In this document: positions 55,456-64,000 of the stretch, in pieces
How the letters are laid out: every line of letters starts with the position of its first letter
Position numbering within the stretch: position 1 is the first letter of the stretch
Source of the DNA: Notamacropus eugenii
Taxonomy: Eukaryota > Chordata > Mammalia > Diprotodontia > Macropodidae
Direction: 5' to 3'
Assembly: GCF_028372415.1 (NCBI RefSeq)
Contig: NC_092875.1
Span: forward strand, 52,328,771 to 52,392,770
Length of the DNA: 64,000 bases
Program-made: the position numbers and the translations under genes
Notes under the pieces: model-generated
What the model saw: the letters and a program-made list of their open reading frames with translations, nothing else
What the model was told of the DNA's origin: nothing
The model's database searches: none

Positions 55456-56695
55456 GTACACATGAGTATGGAACTGCTTGTCAGGGACCTAGTCATGGAG
55501 TGCACATTTCAGAGAGTGCAATATTTTAGGATGGCTCCTGATAAGGATAGAGGTAATTAGGGAAGATTCTGTATGCTGCTCCTTTGGTGCATTCTCCATT
55601 CATGCAGAGAGAACATGCTAGCTCTTGAAACAATATTTCTACTGAGAAAGGTCTTCGATGCTGACAGAAAATATAACACCTCCATCTTGAGAGTGGATCC
55701 AAAGAAGCTTAAATTGGGTGATTGTTTAGTGCTTAAGGGATAAATAGATCATTTGAGGAAAAAGCTCTCAGTATATGACAGATATTTATTTTACCCTGAA
55801 GAAAATGTGTAACCCCCAAAAGACACAAAATACAGGAAACAGAAAACATTCAAATAGCTCATTCAACTTATTAAACTCTCTCTTTCCATCAAAGGCAAAG
55901 ACAATTTTGTGGAAGTACCAAATTAATATTTCACTGTCCAAGCAACTTACTAGTTCCAAATCTCTTGGCCAGCCATGGCATGAATTTTTTTTTTTAAACA
56001 TCTTTGGTTGCAGGATGATCCTGGCAGTGGCTATCATCTCTGAAAAGTGTGCTGTTGCAGAATTATCATCCTGCTTTTTGGCTGATGTAATAATCGGGAG
56101 CTCAAGAACCCTTGATCCATGTCATTACTGCTAAGACTGGAAATGTCAACTTAGAATTGCTAGTCACTGACCTGTATTCACAGGAGGAAACAAAGACATA
56201 AGAAGGCAGTTGGGAACTTAGGCTCACTGAGCCAGCATTTCCTATTGCCATATGTTTATACCTCAAGTAGCCCTTGACACTGGTGGAGAGACAGGGAAAA
56301 TGCTCACCCCAGCCCCCAGCCCTTGCTAGTATAATTCATAGGAGAAAAAGTGCTGGGTAAAGAAAGAGAGGTCCCTAAAAAGAAAGAGTAGATCTTTTCC
56401 TCGCAGCTGGATAAGATTCCAGTCTCTTGAATCTATCACCAGTCATCTTTGATGCAATGTTACAGTCACTGGGATCCAATAAAGAGTCTGTATCATCATC
56501 CCAGGAAAGTACACATCCACAGTAAGGATGCAGAGGGCATGTCCTGCTCCATGGAAGTTTCCCCAGTTCAGATATCAGGAGCTCCTCTAATTGTCTCCAC
56601 TACAGATGGAAAGTCACAGAAGCCACCCAAAAGGACTGAATGAAATCATCATGGAAACCCGAAGTCAGTCAGTGGTCAGTCAGCCAAGAAGCATT
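55456..56695. other. Unassigned 1.2-kb stretch
   Basis: No SINE or LINE wording. Short frames occur on both strands (for instance plus 56449-56643 with 'MQCYSHWDPIKSLYHHPRKV'). I do not recognise them and see no splice-site support. It could be unique host sequence or an undiagnosed retrocopy. Confidence 0.35.
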
Positions 56696-56696
56696 A

Positions 56697-56957
56697 GTTT
56701 ATTTAATATTCAAACATTTTTGAGCTATGGTCAATTCTTTGTGACCCCATTTGGAGTTTTCTTGGCAAAGATACTGGAGTGGTTTGCCATTTCCTTCATC
56801 TGCTCATTTTATAGATGAGAATACTGAGGCAAACAGGGTTAAGTGACTTACCCATCACAGCTAGTAAGTGTTTGAGCCTGGATTTGAACTCAGGAAGATT
56901 AGTCTTCCTGACTTCAGTCCATGCACTTTACCTACTGTGCCACCTAGCTGCCCAAAA
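56697..56957 (-). mobile_element. Full-length SINE with BovB-type tail
   Basis: 'gagctatggtcaattctttg', 'gataactggag'-type block at 56771-56781, 'aatactgaggcaaacagggt', head 'actgtgccacctagctgccc'. Confidence 0.85.
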
Positions 56958-57225
56958 AGCATTCATTAAATGTCTACTATGTGCTAAGCACTGTGTTAAG
57001 TGTTGAGGATACAGTAAAAGGCAACCCCCCCAATAAAAAAACACCAATCCAATTCATTCTCTCAAGGAGCTCACAGTCTAACATGCCAGCAACTATGTAC
57101 AAACAGGATATACAGAGGATAAATTGGAGACAATCAACAGAGGGAAGGCACTAGCATTAAGGGGGCTTCTTGTAGAAGGTGAGATTACTGATAGGGGACC
57201 TAGGGGAGAAGATGGGGTGGAGGGA
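56958..57225 (+). mobile_element. L2-related repeat
   Basis: 'agcattcattaaatgtctac', 'atgtgctaagcactgtgtta', 'tctcaaggagctcacagtct', 'gatataca­gaggataaatt' (57109-57127), 'agggaaggcactagcattaa'. The same repeat occurs at 10640 and 28040; this copy is the cleanest. Confidence 0.65.
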
Positions 57226-57655
57226 GGAGGAATGGTCTGTATATAGAACTTCATCTGATTTACATGACTCCACCAATTACAGCATATTCTCTAAGGAACC
57301 ACTGCTGGTCTCAGCCACTTACGGAGAGATTGTTTGGAAACTTGAACTACCCAGAACCATCAATGTTATTGTTTTTGGAAAGACCTCTGGGGAACATGAG
57401 AAAGAGGCAAATCAGTTGTTAGACTGGCCAGATGCTGCTGCTCTAAAACTGTCTGTTGACAAATGAAGGTCAGCAGAACCTCTGTCAAGTATCTGATTCC
57501 TGTAATGTTTGTCTCAGCAAGGAGCAAGCCCTGACCTAGAGAAAAAAACAGTTCTGGTTAGCTGGCTCCATTCAACAGATTTTCAGAAACTAAAGACTCT
57601 TTAGGGTTTTGGTTAGCTATTATTCAAAACTTGTGAAGAATTATCATTAAGTGGT
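57226..57655 (+). other. Unassigned stretch with an 80-codon open frame
   Basis: The frame ending at 57466 reads 'SKEPLLVSATYGEIVWKLEL' then 'PRTINVIVFGKTSGEHEKEA' and 'NQLLDWPDAAALKLSVDK' before a stop. The composition looks protein-like, but I do not recognise a family. The 5' part of the frame runs into the L2-related repeat, and no start or splice site supports it. Confidence 0.3.
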
Positions 57656-57792
57656 AGTTAGATGAACTGAAAGGGGTGGAAAGGAAGGTGTCTGTTCTGA
57701 CCATTTTGACACCATTTGGAGTAAATGTCCAAAGCCAGATTTGAATTTAGACCTTCCTGATTCAAAGTCCAGCATTAGGAGGTCACCCATCT
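57656..57792 (-). mobile_element. SINE fragment
   Basis: 'aaagccagatttgaatttag' and 'cctgattcaaagtccagc' are antisense SINE head words. Confidence 0.5.
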
Positions 57793-57811
57793 GAGACACT
57801 GACCAAAGATC

Positions 57812-58020
57812 AGCTAGACAGCACAGTGGATTGAATGTTGGACTGGAAGTCAGATCTGAATTTGAATCTTACCTCAAATGCTTGCTGTAAGTTGCTGAGC
57901 AAGTCATTGAACAGTTTCCTCATATGTAAAATGGGGATAATAATAGCACCTATTTCACAAGATGGTTATGGAGATTAAATGATATTAAAAAATAATGACC
58001 TTTGGAAACCTTAAAGCCCT
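57812..58020 (+). mobile_element. MIR-like tRNA SINE
   Basis: 'agctagacagcacagtggat', 'aagtcattgaacagtttcct', 'aaatggggataataatagca', end 'gacctttggaaacctt'. Confidence 0.75.
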
Positions 58021-58570
58021 GTAGCCTGGGGCTCAAGCCTATACATTTGCACAATAATTTGCTTAATTACTTGATGCTCTATTAAATGTGAGGTGTGGAA
58101 AAACTTGAGGAGAGGAGAGGAGAGATTTTCTTTTTCTTCTGACTTCAGGACTCTAGTCTCAAGAGAAGACAAAGGCTGTCTTCAGGAGGAGGCTCCTAAA
58201 GAGAGAAAGACTTTGGGACACCATATAGAAGAGCCTGGGCCTTGAGCAATACCATTTCCAGCTTCCTACAGTAGAGACTTTGGAGAATTTTCCCTTGAGT
58301 GAGATTTCTATCTCTGCTAAACTGAGACATCTCACTCACTGTGAGAAAGCTCATTTATTCTGTATATTGCCTAATATATTCTAATCTATGTAACGTCTCT
58401 GACTTCTGATTGCTATTGGTTTGGATAATTGGATTTACTTGCTATTCACTTTGTGTGATGGTATTTATGTGATTAGCATTTGTTTGGAAGGGAGTCAAGC
58501 CTTTGGATATAGTTTGGAGCATTCATGTCCTATTAATGTAATTAATCCTAATAATTAAATTTTATGTATG
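58021..58570. other. No recognisable feature
   Basis: About 550 bases, AT-rich at the right end next to the RTE tail. Nothing can be named. Confidence 0.4.
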
Positions 58571-59705
58571 GGTTGTTGTCCTTTGTTTTTCAAGAGGACC
58601 AAAATGACATCACAGTGATAAAGTGAAATTTCAGTGTGTCCGACTGTGGCTGATCAGACCAATATGAGCTCGGAATGCTCTACCACAGGTTGGGCACAGA
58701 TAGTCCATGTGAATATGTGGGGTGGATATCCCAAATTTGCACATCCTGCATTTACTTTGTGCTGTCTCAATTCTGCTTTGCTCAAAGAGCACAGTACCCT
58801 TTCTGATGTAGGCATGCTATGCTGAGTGGTCCTGTGCCAGTGTCTCCCATGATGCACAGTCAGATCCAAAGTTCTTGAGAGAGACCTTGAGAGTGTCCTT
58901 GTATTGTTTCTTCTGGCCACCCTGTGATTGCCTGCCCCATGCAAGTTCTCCATAAAATAGTCTTTTTGGCAAGTGTACATTTTGCATTCGAACAACGTGG
59001 CCAGCCCATTGGAGTTGCACTCTCTGAAGCATAGTTTGAATACTTGGCAGTTCAGCTCTAGCAAGGACTTCAGTGTCTGGTACCTTATCCTGCCAGGTGA
59101 TCCTCAGAATCTTCCTAAGAGTTCAAATGGAAGCAATTCAGTTTCTTGGCATGGCACTGGTAGACTGTTCATGTTTCACAAGCATATAACAATGAAATCA
59201 GCGCAACAGCTCTGTAAACTTTCAGTTTGGTAATCAGTCTAATATCTCTTCTCTCCCAAACTTTTCTTCAGCGCTTCCCAAACACTGAGCTAGCTCTGGC
59301 AATGTGTGCATCAACCTCATTGTCAAGGTATACATCCATGGAAAGTACACTACCTAGGTAAGTGAACTTATTCACAGCATTCAGAACTTCTTCATTTGTT
59401 GTAACAGATGGTTCCACATATGGATGGTGTGGTGGTGGCTGATGGAGTACCTGTGTTTTCTTGGTGTTAATTATTAGACCAAAATTAGTACAGGCAGCAG
59501 AGAATTGATCATCACTTTGTTGCATCTCAGCTTCAGAGGCTGCATTGAGTGCACAATCATCCGCAAACAAAAAATCTTACACCAACACTCCCTCCACTTT
59601 GGTCTTGGCTTGTAGTCTTTTCAAATTGAAGAACTTGTCATCAGTACTGTAGTTGACCTTGAAGCCATGTTCAGTCTCATTGAAAGCATTGCGCCCACCA
59701 TGATT

Positions 59706-60560
59706 AAGGTATAGCAATCAGGAAAAGTAGCCTGAAATCACTTCTCCCCCCACCTCTGCCCTTGACTTGTAGTATTTCGGGGACCAGATAGATCGAACTG
59801 TAATCTAGTATCCTCTCTGTGAGGAGAGCAGAGCAAACTGGCCTTGTGGTCCCTTTTCTTGATCCCCATCAGCTATGGAGAAGAGTAAGTGATACATATT
59901 TGTGCCTCCTGCATTTAAACAGACCTGTATAAAAATGCACCTAACCTACAGGGGGAGAAATGCATAAATACATAAATATATGTATAAATACAGAAATACA
60001 TAAACTCTAGCTATTGTTATGAAGGATGTCTATTACCCATGCAAGTCTTTCGTGTGTTTTGATAGATTGATCCCCAGGTATTTTATGCAGTTTGTAATTC
60101 TTAGAAATGGGATTTCCCTTTCTATTATTGTTTCTTGTATTTTTGAAAATATTGTTACGTAGAAATGTAGTTGGTTTTTGAGGGTCTATTTTGCAACTTG
60201 CATCTTTGCTGAAGCTATTAATTGTCTCTATTAAGGGATTGTGTTTTTACCTTTTTGTCCACTGTCACTTGGTCTTTCTTTGGTATGTTTCTCTGGCAAG
60301 GCTGCCTGACATGATGTCTTGGCATGCTTAATACTGACACTAAAGCAGTCTGTTCTCTGAGCTTTAAATCCTCAACTCAGTACAGTAATGGTGGCCTTTT
60401 GCCAAAGTGTGATTTGGTCCTTTATGGAAGCTGAGTCATTCTGTCCCCTCTTCTACTTTCGTTCCTGTGGCACCATAACATAAATAGAGGGGAAATCACA
60501 TTCTACCATATTTCTGAACTAAGACTTGTAGCATTTTGAAGTTAAATAATTTACCTTTAG
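59706..60560. other. Foreign DNA interrupting the RTE relic
   Basis: RTE reading stops near 59706 and returns near 60560. The middle (60045-60240) is an antisense L1 palm fragment. The parts on either side, about 340 and 320 bases, are unassigned. ATA-rich simple sequence lies at 59960-60005. Confidence 0.55.
60045..60240 (-). mobile_element. L1 ORF2 fragment
   Basis: 'gatagattgatccccaggta' and 'ttgcaacttgcatctttgct' line up with the L1 at 50525-50720. Confidence 0.65.
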
Positions 60561-62111
60561 TGTGGTAGTCCATGATGCTATTTTTGACTTTGCTGAAGGT
60601 GTCTGACAACATGGCTGAAAACATCATGCTAAAAAGAATGGGAGCAAGTACACAGTTCTGCTTTATTCCATTGGTGACTGGGAAAGCTAGAGAGCATCAT
60701 CCATTATCCAAAACCTGTGAAAGTATGTGTTGGGAAATTGGCATATCATAATGATGAACTCCAGGTAACCAAATTTTGCCATGATCTTCCACAAGCCCTC
60801 ACAACCAACAGTGCAGTTGTGTACAGACCTCTGTTTTGTTCCTGGCATTTTTCTGAGAATTGTCGAGCAGCAAACACCATATCAATCATTCCTTGACCCT
60901 TTGTGAAGCCATGCTGTCTCTCAAGTAGGTAATTTTCCAGGTGAAGGATCAGCCTATTAAGGAGGACTCTACATAGAGATGGACAATGAAGGCACCCCTG
61001 AACTCCTTGGGGCTAAGCTCCTCTTATTATATAACCCAGAAGATTTTAATCAGCTTTTTTCAGCTGTATTACAATCAGCACCAGGCACTTTGCCACATGA
61101 GAGGAGCCTAATTTTCAAAGTTCAGTTAGAGAGGGACTGATTTCCACCTAGGTATATGGTGAATGTCTTCAGCATTGGTTGATGATGGTCTGTTGAGAAT
61201 ATTATGGAAGTGTTTAGCCCATCTCTCCAGGAGCATGTCCTTATTATTCAATGTAGCTCTATCAATGCTGAGTAGTTGAGATGCACCATAGTTCTTTGTC
61301 CCATAAATTATTTCCATGGCATGATAGAAGTGCTTTGGATTGTTATTATCAATGTAAAACTGAATTTCATTTGCCTTCTTACTCAGCCAAGAATCCTGCA
61401 TCTCTCTGAGCTTCACTTGCATTTTACTTTTGATGGTGTGAAATACATACCAGACAAGCTATCCTACTGGTAAACCCTGTGGAGTTCTCATTTTTCATTT
61501 AGTAGAATTTCCTTATCATTACTTATTAAAACATTCTTAGTATTTGTGAATATTCTGGTCCAGATAAGTAAATGCAGTGTTGTATACCGATTCCTTGAAA
61601 GCTACCTGCTCTTTTTCTGGTTCACTGTTACCAGTCAAATATTGACTGAGTTTTCCTTCCTGGTTAACAACAAATTGTTTACACTCAGAGAAGCACTCTG
61701 ATCTGTTAACATTAAGTTTTTTGGTAGTCATTTTGCCTTGGGGTCACCACTTTTGTTGAAGGTGAATTTTTAGCTTGGTGAGGATAAGTCTATGATCAGT
61801 CCAGTACTCTGCACCACACATTGCCTTTCTTACTATCACATCTCCTTGTCTCTTCTCTTTACAATGACATAGTCTATTAAATGCCAATGTTTGCTGGGAG
61901 GTGCATCCATGAAGTTTTATTGCATTTGGGTAAATGGAAGACAGTGTTGGTGATAAGGTCATGAACTGTATAGGTCTTTAGTCGTAAGTGACTGTTGCTG
62001 TTTCCAATTCTGTTCCTCCCGAGGACTCCTTGCTATGTCTGATAGTCTGTGCTTATTCTGGCATTAAAGTCATGCAGAATTAAAGGCTTGTCTTCTTTTA
62101 ACACATTGATG

Positions 62112-63830
62112 ATGAAGGTTTCCAGGTAATTTTTTTAATTTTTAAAAAAATTACTGAATGAAACAAGCACTTCCATAACATAGTACAATAAAAAAGATGA
62201 TTACACATAAAACTGCAAATTTACTATGCACAACTTGGTATTCCAACAAATACAACAAAATTACCATGGAAATTTCTTTTTTTTCTTCTTCCCTCCCTCC
62301 AACCCCCTGCCCTAGAGATGGTTACCATTAGACTATATATGTATGTATATATACACATATATGTATGTATTTGTGTATGTATATATACACATATACACAT
62401 GCACATATATGTAAAACTATTCTATACATATTTCTATTTATCAGTTCTTTCTCTGGATACAAATTGCTTCATATATGGCCCTTAGAGTTAATTTGGGTAT
62501 TTATAATAGTCAAAATAACTCATTTACTCAAAGTTGTTCTTAAAACAATATTGCTTAAAACAATACTGTACATAATGTTTTCCTGGTTCTGTTCATTTCA
62601 CTCTTCATTATTTTGTCCAAGTCTTTCTATGTTTTTCTAAAATCATTGACCTCATCATTTCTTATAGCACAGTAGTATTCCATCATAACCTTATATCACA
62701 ATTTGTTCAACTATTCCCCATTTGATGGTCATCCTTGAAATTTCCAACTCTTTGTCACCACAAAGAGAGCTGCTATAAACATTTTAGAACATGTGAGTTC
62801 TTTTCCTTTTCCCCTAATTATCTTTGGAAATAGACCAAGTAATGGTATTGTTTGGTCAAAGGGTATAGGTAGTTTAATAGCTCTTTGGTCATAATTCCAG
62901 ATGGCTCTCCAAGATGGTTGAATCAGTTCACAATTCTACCAACAATGAATCAGTGTCCCAATTTTTCCCACATCTTTTCCAACATTTGTCACTTTCCCCT
63001 TCTATCATTTTAGCCAATCTGGTATGTGTAAAATGATATCTCAAGATTGTTTTTGAATTTGCATTTCTCTAATCAACACTGATTTAGAGTATTTTGATTT
63101 CTTCATCAGAAGATTGCCTATTCAAATCCTTTGAACATGTATCAATTGGATAATGACTAGTATTCTTATAGATTTGACAAAGTTCTTTATATAGTTTAGA
63201 TAAGAGATCTTTATCTGATAAACTGTATATAGAAAAATTTCCTCAGTTTCCTGTTTTCCTTCTGATCTTGGCTACATTTGTCATATTTGTGCAGAACCGT
63301 TTTAATTTAATGTAATCGAGATTATTCATTTTACGCCTAACTTTGCTTTTTCTTGTTTATTCATAAGTTGTTTGCCTATCCATAAGCCTGATAAGCAATA
63401 TATTCCCTATTTTGTTGGGGGAGGGATCTCTATTTATATCTAGATCATGTATCCTTTTTGATCATATCTTGGTAAATGATATAAGATATTGGTCTATGCC
63501 CGGTTTCTGCCATACTACTTTCCAGTTTTCCAAACAATTTTTAAAACCAAATAAAAAATTCTTATCCCCCAATCTTATGTCTTTACACTTATCAAATAGA
63601 AAATTATTGTGTTTATTTGCTGCTGTAAATTGTATGTCTACTCTTTTCCACTGATCTATTTTTCTATATCTTAGCCGGTAACAGATAGTTTTGATAATTA
63701 CTGCCTTATAGTACAGTTTAAGATCTGTTACTGCTAGACCTCCTTCCTTTACCTTTTTTTCACTATTTTCTTTGATATTCTTGACTTTTTGTTTTTTCAA
63801 ATTAATTTTATTATTTTTTAAAATTCATAT
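62112..63830 (-). mobile_element. L1 LINE 3' end, long copy
   Basis: 3'UTR (62112-62330), ATA/CA-rich repeat (62330-62412), then about 1.4 kb of ORF2 C-terminal half. The minus frame at 63462-63800 reads 'EGGLAVTDLKLYYKAVIIKT' and 'RYRKIDQWKRVD', matching human L1 'GGLALPDFKLYYKAAVTKT' and 'NRDIDQWN'. The frame is open for 112 codons, so the copy is moderately young or well kept, but truncated near 63830. Confidence 0.85.
62333..62412. repeat. ATAC/ATGT microsatellite
   Basis: It lies at the 3'UTR-ORF2 boundary of the L1, the same place as the repeats at 23095 and 31309. Confidence 0.85.
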
Positions 63831-64000
63831 TTGAAGTTATCATTACGATTCGTTAATGTTCCTCCATCTTATTTTTACTCATTATTTTCCTTCTCAGCCT
63901 CTCTTTTCACCCTATCCCTGTTATTTTATCTTTTCCCCTTATCCTTTTATTTCTTATTTTAGCCACCCCTCTAAAAGTCCCTTTCCCACTGTCTCCCCCA
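63831..64000. other. Pyrimidine-rich end of window
   Basis: TTCC-rich text that could be further L1 or other. It is cut by the window edge. Confidence 0.3.

Larger units (their letters stand above)
58573..62110 (-). mobile_element. RTE LINE (RTE-1 lineage), long relic
   Basis: Minus-strand RTE. From 62110 leftward: end of the APE endonuclease ('NAIKLHGCTSQQTLAFNRL' and 'MCGAEYWTDHRLILTKLKIH', 61744-61962), linker ('LREMQDSWLSKKANEIQFYI', 'HAMEIIYGTKNYGASQLLSI', 61126-61422), palm ('FPVTNG'-type text at about 60680), the catalytic box 'MFADDCALNAASEAEMQQ' with FADD kept (about 59560), 'FTYLGSVLSMDVYLDNEVDA', the C-terminal 'LQWAGHVVRMQNVHLPKRLF' (58817-59032), then a 3'UTR ending in the AAAGGACAACAA-type tail at 58573. 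Stops and frameshifts are present, and about 850 bases of other DNA (59706-60560) replace part of the RT. Domain order and motifs place it in RTE but outside BovB. Confidence 0.85.

Noticed and set aside
794-57000. tRNA genes at the heads of the SINEs
   Set aside because: The heads are tRNA-derived but diverged and fused to SINE bodies. No free-standing cloverleaf was seen.
58654-59570. Host gene similar to 'craniofacial development protein 2-like' database entries
   Set aside because: Such entries are commonly misannotated RTE elements. The FADD box and tail show this is an RTE LINE.

Overview
The window reads as intergenic or intronic DNA from a marsupial. The evidence is its repeats: many copies of a tRNA-headed SINE ending in RTE-type tails, MIR/THER-type SINEs, old L2 and CR1/L3 LINEs, marsupial-style L1, and two RTE lineages (a BovB-clade element at 39.86-41.33 kb and a second RTE on the minus strand at 58.57-62.11 kb). 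The species cannot be settled by reading alone. I see no intact protein-coding gene.

Layout. 0-13 kb is a mosaic of SINE, L2, CR1 and MIR fragments, including one solo LTR nested inside a SINE (1989-2406). 13.64-14.93 kb is the only CpG island. It is unspoiled by repeats and has candidate splice donors on both strands, so it is the best candidate for a real host promoter and first exon. 16.7-17.6 kb holds a 33-bp minisatellite, interrupted by a small hAT element with a clear 8-bp target duplication and by L2-like and L1 pieces. 18.4-36 kb carries SINEs, two homologous solo LTRs (18977-19533 and 32915-33423, each with its own 4-bp duplication), two minus-strand L2 reverse-transcriptase relics (one split by an LTR) and several L1 3' ends.

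37-45 kb is mostly L1 plus the BovB relic. 45.87-48.52 kb is an intronless, broken copy of host MYSM1 (a histone H2A deubiquitinase gene), with a SINE inserted inside it and a probable 3'UTR and A-rich tail reaching about 49.71 kb. 49.7-55.5 kb is minus-strand L1 with two LTR-like insertions. 55.5-58.5 kb has no recognisable gene. 58.6-64 kb is the minus-strand RTE followed by another minus-strand L1.

Nothing here works together as a pathway. The interest lies in nested insertions with readable target-site duplications, the MYSM1 retrocopy, the orphan CpG island, and a strong minus-strand bias of L1 and LTR copies to the right of the island. That bias is what one would expect inside an intron of a plus-strand gene. 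All family assignments come from remembered consensus features and visible protein motifs; none was checked with a search.
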